The notes: generated from the sequence alone by a model not told the origin. Counted from the stretch's first letter, positions 1 through 9,348 are shown. The stretch: DNA of 64,000 nt from Bradyrhizobium sp. AZCC 1693 (GCF_036924745.1 NZ_JAZHSD010000001.1:3844001-3908000), one strand, 5' to 3'. Made by a program: numbers and translations.

Positions 1-1
1 G

Positions 2-496
2 GCGCGCTTTGCCGCCGAGGAAAACCGCACCATCACCGGCATCAGCGGAGAGGCCGTGGCCCATCTCGCGCAGCTCGACTGGCCCGGTAACATCCGCCAG
101 CTCGAGAACACGGTCTATCGCGCCGTCGTCATGAGCGAGACCGACCTGCTTGGGCTGTCTGATTTCCCGCAAATCCTCGGCCATGCCGCAACCGATGGCC
201 AGCTCGCGCACAGCGAACCGCTGGTCGTTGCGCCGTCAACGGCGCCCGCGATGGTTTCGGGTAGTGATATACCGATTGCTCCGCTCGCCAATGCCGGCAG
301 CCTTGCGATGCTGACCGCCACCGGCGAGGTGCGGCCGCTCGAAGACATGGAAAACGAGATCATCCGTTTTGCGATCTCGCATTATCGCGGTCAGATGTCG
401 GAAGTCGCGCGGCGGCTCAAGATCGGCCGCTCCACGCTCTACCGCAAGCTCGACGAGGCTGCCGCGAACGACCCGGCCGAAGGGGACGCGGACTGA
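2..496 (+). CDS. Sigma-54-dependent response regulator, C-terminal part (5' end outside window)
   Basis: The reading frame is open from base 2 and ends at TGA 494-496, giving 164 residues with no start in the window. The WPGNIRQLEN segment near the beginning is the end of the AAA+ sigma-54 activation domain of NtrC-family regulators. A variable linker follows, and the last ~45 residues form a Fis-type helix-turn-helix (VARRLKIGRSTLYRKL). NtrC-family proteins bind upstream DNA and remodel sigma-54 RNA polymerase. The receiver and Walker motifs lie outside the window, so the signal sensed cannot be told. Confidence 0.9.
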   Translation, partial: ARFAAEENRTITGISGEAVAHLAQLDWPGNIRQLENTVYRAVVMSETDLLGLSDFPQILGHAATDGQLAHSEPLVVAPSTAPAMVSGSDIPIAPLANAGSLAMLTATGEVRPLEDMENEIIRFAISHYRGQMSEVARRLKIGRSTLYRKLDEAAANDPAEGDAD

Positions 497-860
497 GCGG
501 ACGCGGCGGGCGATTATGGCGCCCGCATGGCAAAGATCGTGGCAAACCAACGACATCGGTGGTTCGGAAGCTTTTGAACCGTGGCTTGGCGGTGACAGAC
601 AAAAGGCGGGGAGCGTGGCAAAACCATCCAACCCGAATGCAAACGGGTAGTTTGAGGTCAGTTTGTCGTGAGTTGTCCCGCATGGCGCTGGCTGCATGAG
701 AGGGGCATATGTATCGTCTGCTGTATCGTCTGCGTTTGAACCGTGGCGTGCAGGCGTACGACTGAGAAACCGATCGAGCCGGCGCTTCCCGCGCAAGCCG
801 TGACGAGCAATACCTAACGACTGTTCCATGCCGGGGCAGTTCGCCCAAGGGGGTGTGACG
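497..860. other. Intergenic region before the L,D-transpeptidase
   Basis: About 360 bases without a convincing gene. The stretch 'ttgaaccgtggc' occurs twice (near 574 and 737). A possible 18-codon frame at 709-765 begins ATG TAT CGT CTG CTG, has a purine run AGGGG just before it, and contains a tandem tatcgtctg repeat. It could be a leader peptide, but nothing else supports it. No clear terminator for the upstream regulator was seen. Confidence 0.4.
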
Positions 861-3005
861 ATGCGTGACTGTTCGACGAATCGTGCAGGATTTGACCGCG
901 TGCTGATGGCCGTCGCGGCAACCTTCCTCACGGTGTCCGCGACCTCTGCACTGGCGGCCCAGTCGACCACGCCGCGCGCCAGCGCTGCCGAGCTCGCGAT
1001 CGACGCAGCAGTCCCCCGCCCCGAACCGGCGAACGTTCCGCCTCCCACCGTCGGCGACTTCAAGATGGACACCACCGCCACGGTGCCTGACGCAGCAAAG
1101 GCGGTCGCGAAACCGAACGAGCCCGATGCGACCGCAAAGGCAGCCGAGCCCAAAACCGACGCCAAGCCGGCAGAGACCGTCACCGCACCTGCGGCTAACG
1201 ATGCTGCAACCGCCACGCCTCCGGCTGCGACAGCCACCGCGCCCGCCGCCGAACCCGCCAAGGAGCCGGTGAAGGTGAGCACCGTCGCCCCGGCCGACCA
1301 GCCGGTCGCCGACCGCCTGCGCGACATGATCGGCGCCAAATCGCTGCGCTATTTCGACCGCAAGAACGAGCGCGCTGCCGTCGAGAAGTTCTACTCGGCG
1401 CGCGACTATGCGCCGCAATGGACGCAAGCCGGCAAATTGACCGATAGCGGCAAGGGCGTGATCGCCCGTTTGAAGGATGCCGCCTCCGAGGGCCTCAACG
1501 CGGCCGACTATCCGGTGCCGGATTTTGCCGCCGCCGCTTCGCCGGACCAGCTTGCCGAAGCCGAACTGAAACTGACCGCGAGCATGCTCGACTATGCACG
1601 ACAGGCCCAGAGCGGCCGGATGCACTGGTCGCAGGTTTCCGCCGACATCCAATATCCCGAACACCCGACCGATCCGGCGGAAGTGCTCGCCAATATCTCG
1701 ACTGCCAAGGACGCTTCGGCGGCGCTCGACGGCTACAACCCGCCACACAAGCTCTACAAGGAGCTGAAAGCCAAGCTCGCCGAGCTGCGCGGCCAGGGCG
1801 ACGGACCGATGATCCACATCGCCGAGGGTCCGGCGCTGGCTTACAAGGCTGCGACCAAGAAGCTGGGTGAGGTCGCGCCGGAAGATCCGCGTGTGCCGCA
1901 ACTGCGCGCCAAGCTCGGCATCGCCGACCATCCCGACAGCACGCATTACGACGCCAAGGTCGCATCCGCCGTGCGCAAATTCCAGGAGGGCGTCGATCTG
2001 AAGCCGACCGGCGTGCTCGACGACCGCACGGTGAAGGCGATCAACAGCCCGAAGCGCGACCGGCAGATCGACACCGTCATCGTCAACATGGAGCGCTGGC
2101 GCTGGCTGCCGCGCCAGCTCGGCGCAGCCTCGCTCGGCAACGCCTACGTAATCCTCAACATCCCCGACTTCACGCTTAGGGTGATGCAGAACGGCGCCCC
2201 GGTCTGGACCACCCGCGTGGTGACCGGAAAACCCGGACAGCACGCCACGCCGCTTCTGACGGAAACGATGAAGTTCATCACCGTCAATCCGACGTGGAAC
2301 GTGCCGCCCTCGATCATCTACAACGAATATCTGCCGGCCCTGCAGCAGGACCCGACCGTGCTGCAGCGCATGGGACTGAAGCTCGAGCGCAACCGCGACG
2401 GCAGCATCCATATTTCGCAACCGCCGGGCGAGGCCAATGCGCTCGGCCGCATCCGCTTCAACTTCCCGAACAAGTTCCTGGTCTATCAGCACGACACCCC
2501 GGACAAGCATCTGTTCGCCCGGGACGAGCGCGCCTTCAGCCATGGCTGCATGCGGGTGCAGAATCCGGATCAATACGCCTCGACGCTGCTCAACATCGTG
2601 ATGCCGAACGAGCGCTACACACCGGAAAAGATCCGCAGCATGTACGGCCGCAGCGAGATCGACCTGAAATTCCCGACGCCGCTGCCGGTCAACATCACCT
2701 ACCAGACCGCTTTCGTGGACGACGCCGGCAAGCTGCAGATCCGCAAGGACGTCTATGGCCGCGACGCCGTGATGGTCAATTTGCTCAAGAACAGCCGCAG
2801 CAAGGACCTGGAAGCCATGGTTGCCCATGCGCAGCCGAACTATTCACGCCCGTCCGGCTCGAGCCTGCCGGCCGGCGTCAACTTCGCCAGCGACAATACC
2901 TATTCCTCCGGCCCCTCCTTCTTCGAGCGCCTGTTCGGCGGCCCGTCGACCGTAACGCCGCCGGCTCCGGTCGGCCGGCGTCCGCAGCAGCGGTTCACCA
3001 GGTAA
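861..3005 (+). CDS. L,D-transpeptidase (YcbB/LdtD-like), periplasmic
   Basis: A 714-residue protein with a signal peptide over about the first 30 residues (hydrophobic core then SALAA). Next come an Ala/Pro/Lys-rich low-complexity linker, the YcbB-type scaffold, a peptidoglycan-binding repeat near residues 370-395 (AVRKFQEGVDLKPTGVLDD), and a YkuD catalytic domain. The active-site motif SHGCMR is intact, with Cys563 as predicted nucleophile. The family makes 3-3 (mDap-mDap) cross-links in peptidoglycan. ATG 861 is preferred over an in-frame ATG at 828 because an AAGGGGG ribosome site lies at 847-853 and the signal peptide follows directly. It may be co-ordinated with the M15-like cell-wall gene that follows. 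Confidence 0.92.
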   Translation: MRDCSTNRAGFDRVLMAVAATFLTVSATSALAAQSTTPRASAAELAIDAAVPRPEPANVPPPTVGDFKMDTTATVPDAAKAVAKPNEPDATAKAAEPKTDAKPAETVTAPAANDAATATPPAATATAPAAEPAKEPVKVSTVAPADQPVADRLRDMIGAKSLRYFDRKNERAAVEKFYSARDYAPQWTQAGKLTDSGKGVIARLKDAASEGLNAADYPVPDFAAAASPDQLAEAELKLTASMLDYARQAQSGRMHWSQVSADIQYPEHPTDPAEVLANISTAKDASAALDGYNPPHKLYKELKAKLAELRGQGDGPMIHIAEGPALAYKAATKKLGEVAPEDPRVPQLRAKLGIADHPDSTHYDAKVASAVRKFQEGVDLKPTGVLDDRTVKAINSPKRDRQIDTVIVNMERWRWLPRQLGAASLGNAYVILNIPDFTLRVMQNGAPVWTTRVVTGKPGQHATPLLTETMKFITVNPTWNVPPSIIYNEYLPALQQDPTVLQRMGLKLERNRDGSIHISQPPGEANALGRIRFNFPNKFLVYQHDTPDKHLFARDERAFSHGCMRVQNPDQYASTLLNIVMPNERYTPEKIRSMYGRSEIDLKFPTPLPVNITYQTAFVDDAGKLQIRKDVYGRDAVMVNLLKNSRSKDLEAMVAHAQPNYSRPSGSSLPAGVNFASDNTYSSGPSFFERLFGGPSTVTPPAPVGRRPQQRFTR

Positions 3006-3048
3006 TCCGGAAGACTACTGCCCGAGGACAAAATTTCTGAACGAAATC

Positions 3049-3077
3049 AACAATCTCTCCTTCCTGGAGAGATTGTT
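3049..3077 (+). terminator. Strong hairpin after the L,D-transpeptidase
   Basis: A perfect 12-bp stem (AACAATCTCTCC / GGAGAGATTGTT) with a 5-base loop starts 44 bases after the stop codon. Only a short T stretch follows, so it is either a weak intrinsic terminator or an mRNA-stabilising 3' hairpin. Confidence 0.6.
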
Positions 3078-3272
3078 TACGTTAACCATTATCCCTCTCG
3101 AAGCTGACACCCGGCACTTTTTCGCCACAGTCCACGCGTTAGGTTAAAGCCTAGTTGGGGGCGGGATGGTAAACATCGGTTAACCTTCCCGCTTTAAGAA
3201 AGCGTTCACCCTCTTTTGCCGGGGTCTGCAGAAGAACACCGTGAACGCTCGTCGATTGGGTGGGCTTTATTC

Positions 3273-4898
3273 GTGCTGGTTGGTCTCGCGCGCCAATACA
3301 ATTTGCTTGCTCTGCCAAAGGCCGGATATCGGATCGGCCTGACTTCGCTGTTGCTGCTCGCCGGAGCAGGCTCGGTGCATGACGCGACGGCGCTGAACGA
3401 AACCCGCACGCTCTCCTTCCACCACACCCATTCCGACGAAGACCTCACCGTCACCTTCAAGCGCGACGGCCGCTACGACGAAGAGGCACTGAAGAAGATC
3501 AATCACTTCCTCCGTGACTGGCGCAGCCAGGACTCCACCACGATGGATCGGCATCTGTTCGACATCATCTGGGAAGTCTACCGCGACGTCGACGGCAAGA
3601 AGCCGATCCAGATCATCTCCGCCTACCGCTCCCCCGCCACCAACGCCATGCTGCGCCGCCGTTCTTCCGGCGTGGCGCGCTTCAGCCAGCACATGCTCGG
3701 CCACGCGATGGACTTCTACATCCCGGACGTGCCGCTGGAGCAGATCCGCGCCGCGGGGCTCCGCCTGCAGCGCGGCGGCGTCGGCTTCTACCCGACCTCG
3801 GGATCGCCCTTCGTCCATCTCGACACCGGCAGCGTCCGCCACTGGCCGCGCATGACCCACGATCAACTCGCCAGGGTGTTCCCGGATGGACGTACCGTCC
3901 ACCTGCCCTCCAATGGCGGTCCGATGAAGGGCTATGAGCTCGCCCGCGCCGACATCGAGCGCCGCGGAAATGGCAGCGACGCCGCCACCGTCGGCAAGAT
4001 GCCGAACCTGTTCGCGGCGCTGTTCAAGGGCGGCAAGTCGAACGACGAGGATGACGAGGGCGCCAGCGTTCCCGCCAAGCCCGAGAAACCCGCTCCGGCC
4101 AGCGTGACGACTGCGAAATCCGCCGATCCGGTTCCGACGCCGCGCGCAAAGCCGGTCGGCTCGACCATTCAGCTAGCCTCGGCCGACGCACAGATCGTGT
4201 CGGCGGCCAAAGCCAAGCCCGAGTCCAGGCCTGAAGCGAACCAGGCTGCGCAGGCTTCCGCCGAGCCGAAGCCGCAGACGCCGGCCGATATCATCAATTC
4301 CCGCGGCTTCTGGGACGACATACCGACGGCGGCGAACCAGGCTACCCCAGCCCAGGTCGCAGCGCTGCGCGCACGCCAGGCGCTCGCCGCCGCCACCGAT
4401 CCGCAGCCGACCGCCAGCGTCACCGAATCGTTCAACAGGGCGATGGCCTACGCGCCGGCCGCCTCCTCGCCGGTCGATCGCGCCAACGTCGTCGCCGCCT
4501 CCGCGCCGGTCCCGCCGCGTCCCGCCCGTCCGGCGCGCAATGCCGGCACCGCCGCGACCGAAATCAATACCGTGGTCGCCAAGGGACCGCAGGGTGGCGC
4601 GCAGGGTCAGGACAGCGTGGTTGCGACCTCGACCCGTCTCGCCGCCGCCCAAGGCAACAGCATCTGGATGCGGGTGGTAATGCTGGCGCCGAGCGCGAGC
4701 AATGCAATGTCGACGACCGTGCTCGGCGACACCGAGATGACCCAGATGCGCAGCCACTTCGTCAAGCCGCAGGCCGCGATCGCCATGACCTTCTCGGACG
4801 ATCCGATGATGGGCATGACCTGCGATCGCTTCACGGGATCGGCGACCGCGCAACTGCCGACGCAGTCGTTCGTGATGCGCACCGCAGCGCTGCACTAG
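3273..4898 (+). CDS. DUF882 / peptidase M15-like cell-wall protein
   Basis: 541 residues from GTG 3273; an in-frame TTG at 3216 is the alternative. GTG is preferred because GGTGGG lies about 9 bases upstream and a signal-anchor (GLTSLLLLAGAG) follows. Residues ~50-200 match the DUF882 (YcbK/MepK-like) fold: a SAYRSPATNAMLR segment, then SQHMLGHAMDFY and HLDTG, which carry the zinc-binding His/Asp/His set of M15 peptidases. Relatives are periplasmic murein endopeptidases. The C-terminal ~300 residues are Ala/Pro-rich and have no domain I recognise. Downstream of an L,D-transpeptidase, a role in trimming or remodelling cross-links is plausible but inferred. Confidence 0.85.
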   Translation: MLVGLARQYNLLALPKAGYRIGLTSLLLLAGAGSVHDATALNETRTLSFHHTHSDEDLTVTFKRDGRYDEEALKKINHFLRDWRSQDSTTMDRHLFDIIWEVYRDVDGKKPIQIISAYRSPATNAMLRRRSSGVARFSQHMLGHAMDFYIPDVPLEQIRAAGLRLQRGGVGFYPTSGSPFVHLDTGSVRHWPRMTHDQLARVFPDGRTVHLPSNGGPMKGYELARADIERRGNGSDAATVGKMPNLFAALFKGGKSNDEDDEGASVPAKPEKPAPASVTTAKSADPVPTPRAKPVGSTIQLASADAQIVSAAKAKPESRPEANQAAQASAEPKPQTPADIINSRGFWDDIPTAANQATPAQVAALRARQALAAATDPQPTASVTESFNRAMAYAPAASSPVDRANVVAASAPVPPRPARPARNAGTAATEINTVVAKGPQGGAQGQDSVVATSTRLAAAQGNSIWMRVVMLAPSASNAMSTTVLGDTEMTQMRSHFVKPQAAIAMTFSDDPMMGMTCDRFTGSATAQLPTQSFVMRTAALH

Positions 4899-5038
4899 GC
4901 GCTCGTCGTCATTACCCGGCTTGACCCGGCAATCCATCCCCCTCGTATGAGTCTTTCTGAAGTTTGATGGATACGCGGGTCACGTAGCGCGAAAGACGCG
5001 CTTCGCGCTTTTGCCCGCGTATGACATCATGAGGCACC

Positions 5039-5311
5039 TCACAGCATCCCAAGCGCCTGCATGTAGGTCTCCAAAATGGTTTCCTGCTCGGCGCGCTCAT
5101 TGGCATCCTGCTTACGCATCCGCACGATGGTGCGCAGCGCCTTGACGTCAAAACCGTTGCCCTTGGCTTCGGCATAGACGTCACGGATGTCGTCGGAGAT
5201 CGTCTTCTTTTCTTCTTCCAGACGCTCGATGCGCTCGATGATGGCCTTGAGCTGGTCTTTGGCGAATTTTGTCGCGGGCTCGTCCTGGACGGCGGCGGCG
5301 GAGGTGGCCAT
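5039..5311 (-). CDS. gapR: GapR-like nucleoid-associated protein (DUF2312)
   Basis: A 90-residue protein, the usual length for this family. It contains the highly conserved block [16 protein letters not shown], preceded by a coiled-coil stretch ([13 protein letters not shown]). In Caulobacter, GapR binds overtwisted AT-rich DNA ahead of replication and transcription and helps topoisomerases. The start is supported by an AGGAG site 7-10 bases upstream. It is a monocistronic minus-strand gene. A plus-strand terminator-like hairpin lies in its upstream region. Confidence 0.92.
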   Translation of the reverse strand: MATSAAAVQDEPATKFAKDQLKAIIERIERLEEEKKTISDDIRDVYAEAKGNGFDVKALRTIVRMRKQDANERAEQETILETYMQALGML

Positions 5312-5352
5312 CGGGTACTCCTGAATGGAACTGAAGGTGGTGCTGAAAGATC

Positions 5353-5386
5353 AAGCGCCGCACGCGTTACCGCACGGCGCTTTTTT
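5353..5386 (+). terminator. Terminator-like hairpin in the gapR upstream region
   Basis: Stem AAGCGCCG (5353-5360) / CGGCGCTT (5375-5382) runs directly into six T residues on the plus strand. No plus-strand gene precedes it, because gapR is on the minus strand. It could end a short antisense RNA, or be a 5' UTR hairpin of gapR. Confidence 0.45.
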
Positions 5387-5475
5387 CAGGATTGACCCTC
5401 AAGATCGGGGGCCCTTGCGTCAAGGAAACATCGCGCTCATCCACAGCGCGCCCACAGGAGATGCGTCTCTCCCCT

Positions 5476-5565
5476 CGTCATGCCCGGGCTTGTCCCGGGC
5501 ATCCACGTCTTAACGACGTCGCGGCAAGGAAGACGTGGATGGCCGGGTCAAGCCCGGCCATGACG
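5476..5565. repeat. Dispersed palindromic repeat, family B (copy 1)
   Basis: A 90-bp imperfect palindrome with arms 'cgtcatgcccgggct...' and '...agcccggccatgacg' and an inner pair around 'catccacgtc / gacgtggatg'. Copies with the same arms and spacing lie at 49471-49560 and 56833-56921. Confidence 0.85.
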
Positions 5566-5585
5566 AACAAGGGGCGAGAACGAAA

Positions 5586-5909
5586 TCAATGCCCGCTCTG
5601 GGCCTTCTTCATCGCCGCTAACTGCTCGGGCGTGGCAGTACCCTGATGTTTCGCCTTCCACTCCTCATAGGGCATGCCGTAGACCGCCTCGCGGCTCTCG
5701 TCCTTGCTGACGGCGACCCCCTTGGCGTCGGCCTCTTCCTTCATCCAGTTGGACAGGCAGTTGCGGCAGAAGCCGGCCAGATTCATCAAATCGATGTTCT
5801 GGACGTCGGTCCGGGCGCGCAGGTGGCTGACCAGGCGCCGGAAAACGGCGGCTTCCAGTTCCGTTCTGGTTTTGTCGTCGATTGTCATGGTCTTGGGGTC
5901 CTGCGTCAT
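5586..5909 (-). CDS. DUF1244 domain-containing protein
   Basis: A small conserved proteobacterial protein of 107 residues. The signature FCRNCLSNWMKEEA carries a CxxC-like pair, and GMPYEEWKAKHQ follows, both typical of DUF1244. The function is unknown. ATG 5909 is used; a second in-frame ATG eight codons in (5888) is possible. No operon partner is evident. Confidence 0.85.
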   Translation of the reverse strand: MTQDPKTMTIDDKTRTELEAAVFRRLVSHLRARTDVQNIDLMNLAGFCRNCLSNWMKEEADAKGVAVSKDESREAVYGMPYEEWKAKHQGTATPEQLAAMKKAQSGH

Positions 5910-6084
5910 ATGGGGCAGAGCACATTCAGGTGGGAATTGTCACAGATTTTGCCATATCTGCGCGCAAAAGTTGGTATCGCACGTGGCGTCCCGGTTTCCC
6001 ATAGCGCGGGAAAGGCGTGCCCGGCCGTTGACAGGTCCCGCCGGGTCACGCGAAATCGTCAATGATTTGATATAGCTTCGCTGC

Positions 6085-6669
6085 ATGACCGGAAAAGATT
6101 CTCGCCGCTTGTCCCCCCTCCCCGCACGCATGACCGCCGGCCTGATGCCGATACTCGCGTTGGCGGCGGCTTGCCTGTGGAACAGTCCGGCGGCGGCCGA
6201 TTTCCGGCTCTGCAACAACACTTCCAGCCGGGTCGGCATTGCGCTGGGCTACAAGGACGCCGAGGGCTGGACCACCGAAGGCTGGTGGAACGTATCATCG
6301 CGCAGTTGCGAGACGCTGCTGCGCGGAACTCTTGTCGCGCGTTACTATTACATCTACGCGCTCGACTATGACCGCGGCGGCGAATGGTCGGGACAGGCCT
6401 TCATGTGTTCGCGTGACAAGGAATTCACCATCAAGGGTACCGAGAATTGCCTGGCGCGCGGCTACGACCGCACCGGGTTCTTCGAGGTCGACACAGGCGA
6501 ACAGCGAGCGTGGACCGTGCAACTGACCGAAGCCAACGAGCAACCCGCGCAGCGCGTGCCGGGAATTCCGGGAACAATGGGACCCGGCGGCCCCGGCGGG
6601 GTTCCCGGCCTGTCCAATCCGCCGAGCGGACCGGGTCTGTCGCCGCCAGCCCCGGCGCCCAAGCAATGA
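6085..6669 (+). CDS. DUF1036 domain secreted protein
   Basis: 194 residues with a hydrophobic export segment ending near AAA-DFRLCNNTS. The central domain (LGYKDAEGWTTEGWW, CETLLRGTLVARYYYIYA, FTIKGTENCLARGYDRTGFFEVDTG) matches DUF1036, a family of predicted periplasmic proteins of unknown role. The last ~40 residues are Gly/Pro-rich. Its stop overlaps the pyk start (ATGA), so the two are translationally coupled. Confidence 0.88.
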   Translation: MTGKDSRRLSPLPARMTAGLMPILALAAACLWNSPAAADFRLCNNTSSRVGIALGYKDAEGWTTEGWWNVSSRSCETLLRGTLVARYYYIYALDYDRGGEWSGQAFMCSRDKEFTIKGTENCLARGYDRTGFFEVDTGEQRAWTVQLTEANEQPAQRVPGIPGTMGPGGPGGVPGLSNPPSGPGLSPPAPAPKQ

Positions 6670-8102
6670 GACGGCTCCGTCGCATCAAGATTCTCGCAAC
6701 CCTCGGCCCGGCATCGTCAGACAGCGCGATGATCCGGAAGCTGTTCGAGGCCGGTGCGGACGTATTCCGCATCAACATGAGCCACACGCCACACGACAAG
6801 ATGCGCGAACTGGTCTCGACCATCCGCAATGTCGAGAGCAGCTACGGCCGCCCGATCGGCATCCTGGTCGACCTGCAGGGACCGAAGCTGCGGCTCGGCG
6901 CCTTCGCCGAAGGCTCGACCCAGCTCAAGAACGGCCAGAGCTTTGTGCTCGATTCCGACAAGACACCGGGCGACAACAACCGCGTGCAGTTGCCGCATCC
7001 GGAAATCCTCGCCGCCCTTCGGCCGGGCCATGCGCTGCTGCTCGACGACGGCAAGGTGCGCCTGATCGCCGAGGAAACCTCGCCCGAGCGCGCGGTGACG
7101 CGGGTGGTGATCGGCGGCAAGATGTCTGATCGCAAGGGCGTCAGCCTGCCCGATACGGATTTGCCGGTATCGGCGATGACGCCGAAGGATCGCGCCGACC
7201 TTGAAGCCGCACTTGTGACCGGGGTCGACTGGATCGCGCTCTCCTTCGTGCAGCGCGCCGAGGACGTCAACGAAGCCAAGCGGATGATTCGCGGCCGCGC
7301 CGCCGTGATGGCCAAGATCGAGAAGCCGCAGGCGATCGACCGGCTCGCCGAAATCATCGACGCTTCCGACGCGCTGATGGTGGCGCGCGGCGATCTCGGC
7401 GTCGAACTGCCGCTGGAGCGGGTGCCGAGCCTGCAGAAACAAATGACGCGGATGGCGCGCCGTGCCGGCAAGCCGGTGGTGATCGCGACGCAAATGCTTG
7501 AATCGATGATCCAGGCGCCGGTGCCGACGCGTGCGGAGGTCTCCGACGTCGCCACCGCCGTCTATGAAGGCGCCGACGCCATCATGCTGTCGGCGGAGTC
7601 CGCCGCCGGCAAATTCCCGGTCGAGGCGGTCTCGACCATGAATCGCATCGGCGAGGAAGTGGAGCGCGACCCGACCTATCGCACGGTGCTGACGGCGCAG
7701 CGCTCTGAACCGGAAAATACGGTCGGTGATGCGATTGCCGACGCCGCGCGGCAGATCGCCGAGACGCTGGAATTGTCGGCGATCATCTGCTGGACCTCGT
7801 CGGGCTCGACCGCGATCCGCGTGGCGCGCGAGCGGCCGAAGCTGCCGGTGGTGGCGATCACGCCTAACCTCGCGACGGGCCGCAAATTGTCCGTCGTCTG
7901 GGGCGTGCATTGCGTGGTGGCCGAAGACGCCCACGACCAGGACGACATGGTCGATCGCGCCGGCTCCATTGCTTTTCGTGACGGCTTCGCCAAGGCCGGC
8001 CAGCGCGTGATCATCGTCGCCGGCGTGCCGCTCGGCATCCCCGGCACCACCAACATGGTGCGCATCGCCAATGTCGAGCCGGAGGGCGCGGCGGAGAAGT
8101 GA
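6666..8102 (+). CDS. pyk: Pyruvate kinase
   Basis: 478 residues, normal for the bacterial enzyme. It converts phosphoenolpyruvate and ADP to pyruvate and ATP in lower glycolysis. Family motifs are present: RINMSHTPHDKM near the N-terminus, the catalytic KIEKPQAI, and VARGDLGVELPLERVP. The C-terminal regulatory domain (residues ~350-478) follows. ATG 6666 overlaps the stop of the preceding DUF1036 gene by four bases. The open frame extends further upstream, but homology begins here (RRIKILATLGPASS). Confidence 0.97.
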   Translation: MRRLRRIKILATLGPASSDSAMIRKLFEAGADVFRINMSHTPHDKMRELVSTIRNVESSYGRPIGILVDLQGPKLRLGAFAEGSTQLKNGQSFVLDSDKTPGDNNRVQLPHPEILAALRPGHALLLDDGKVRLIAEETSPERAVTRVVIGGKMSDRKGVSLPDTDLPVSAMTPKDRADLEAALVTGVDWIALSFVQRAEDVNEAKRMIRGRAAVMAKIEKPQAIDRLAEIIDASDALMVARGDLGVELPLERVPSLQKQMTRMARRAGKPVVIATQMLESMIQAPVPTRAEVSDVATAVYEGADAIMLSAESAAGKFPVEAVSTMNRIGEEVERDPTYRTVLTAQRSEPENTVGDAIADAARQIAETLELSAIICWTSSGSTAIRVARERPKLPVVAITPNLATGRKLSVVWGVHCVVAEDAHDQDDMVDRAGSIAFRDGFAKAGQRVIIVAGVPLGIPGTTNMVRIANVEPEGAAEK

Positions 8103-8109
8103 CGGCGTA

Positions 8110-8152
8110 GTCGTCATTCCGGGGCGCGGGCGCGACCCCGGAAATGACGACG
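8110..8152. repeat. Short inverted repeat between pyk and osmC-like gene
   Basis: Inverted arms 'gtcgtcattccggggcgcg' and 'cgaccccggaaatgacgac' form a hairpin in the convergent intergenic gap. It is a shorter relative of the repeat at 48759-48853 and may also serve as a bidirectional terminator. Confidence 0.6.
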
Positions 8153-8156
8153 CCAG

Positions 8157-8582
8157 TTACTGCAGCGTCGCGTCCAGCGTGATTTTCGTATTCAGCAGTT
8201 TCGACACCGGGCAGCCGGCCTTGGCCTTGCCTGCAAGCCCCTCGAACGTCGCCTTGTCCGCGCCCGGGATCTTCGCGTTCAGCGTCAGATGGACCGAGGT
8301 GATCGCAAAACCATCGCCCTGCTTTTCCAGCGTGACGTCGGCCTTGGTTTCCATGTGCTCGGCGGTGAGCTTGGCTTCGCCCAAAATCAGCGACAGCGCC
8401 ATCGTGAAGCAGGCGGCGTGCGCGGCGCCGATCAATTCTTCCGGATTGGAGCCCGCCTTACCCTCGAAGCGGCTGGCGAAGCCGTAAGGATAATCGTTCA
8501 GCGCGCCGCTCTTGGTCGAAATCGCGCCCTTGCCGTCCTTGATGCCGCCCTGCCATTTGGCGGATCCTGATGTCGTCGTCAT
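8157..8582 (-). CDS. OsmC/Ohr-family peroxidase
   Basis: 141 residues. The two family cysteines are at Cys58 (AAHAACFTMALS) and Cys124 (AGCPVSKLL). OsmC/YhfA-type enzymes reduce organic hydroperoxides with these thiols. The start at 8582 has an AGGAG site just upstream; the longer open frame to 8738 has no homology. It is the next gene downstream of a TetR-family gene on the same strand, so that regulator may control it. Confidence 0.9.
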   Translation of the reverse strand: MTTTSGSAKWQGGIKDGKGAISTKSGALNDYPYGFASRFEGKAGSNPEELIGAAHAACFTMALSLILGEAKLTAEHMETKADVTLEKQGDGFAITSVHLTLNAKIPGADKATFEGLAGKAKAGCPVSKLLNTKITLDATLQ

Positions 8583-8673
8583 CGCATGCTCCTGATCAGG
8601 GTTGAACCCGTCGATAAGCCGCAGCGTGGCAAATGGTTGCGACAAAGGCGTGGCGCAAACAGGAGAGAAATTT

Positions 8674-9348
8674 CTAAGCCCCGACCAGCGCTTTCGCCGG
8701 CAGCACCGCCTGCACGACGAGGCCGCGGGCGCGGGCATCCATCACGCCGACGGCGCGCAGCGCCAACAACGTGACCGTTTGCACGGCGTCGCGCAGCTTC
8801 GCGGAATCGTCCAGGTTCTCGGGCGCCAGCGGGCCGACCAGCGATTCATGCAGCGCGCCGAGCAGCGCAGTCGCGGCGAGCGCCGTATCCTGCGCCGGCA
8901 GATGGCCTGCGCGCACCGCAGCGTCGATTCTGGCGGCTATCTCGCCGGAGATTTCGCGGCGGCTGGCGAGCCGCGACACGGAGACGTCGACATCGACAGG
9001 TTCGGCCAGAATGCCCCAGGCGAGCTTGCGCTGCGACAGCACATGCACGGCAACGGTAGTGACGGCGGCGGCAAGCGCCGAGGACGGCCCTGGAGCTGCA
9101 TCCGCCGCGCGGCGGATCGCGGCCAGTTCGTCGCGCGACACTTCGGCGATCAGTTCGGAAATCAGCTCAGCCTTGGAGGGGAAGTAACGGTAGACGGTGC
9201 CGGCCGCGACATTGGCGCGGACCGCAACCGGGGCGATTTGCACCGCCGCCATGCCGCCCTCGGCCGCAGCGTCCCGCGCCGCCGCCAGGATGGCGCTACG
9301 CCGCGCCGCCAGCCGCTTTACGACCTGATGGGTTCGCCGATAGACCAT
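8674..9348 (-). CDS. TetR/AcrR-family transcriptional regulator
   Basis: 224 residues. The N-terminal helix-turn-helix includes AAGTVYRYFPSKAELISELI, the recognition-helix block of the family, and the remainder is the helical ligand-binding region. It lies 91 bases upstream of the osmC-like gene on the same strand. The ligand is unknown. Confidence 0.88.
   Translation of the reverse strand: MVYRRTHQVVKRLAARRSAILAAARDAAAEGGMAAVQIAPVAVRANVAAGTVYRYFPSKAELISELIAEVSRDELAAIRRAADAAPGPSSALAAAVTTVAVHVLSQRKLAWGILAEPVDVDVSVSRLASRREISGEIAARIDAAVRAGHLPAQDTALAATALLGALHESLVGPLAPENLDDSAKLRDAVQTVTLLALRAVGVMDARARGLVVQAVLPAKALVGA

Noticed and set aside
417..2828. Very long minus-strand open frame (803 codons) opposite the L,D-transpeptidase
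   Set aside because: It is the GC-rich mirror of a well-supported gene. Its translation is Arg/Val/His-rich with no recognisable domain, and a similar shadow occurs opposite most large genes here (e.g. 32760-34829, 25811-27430).
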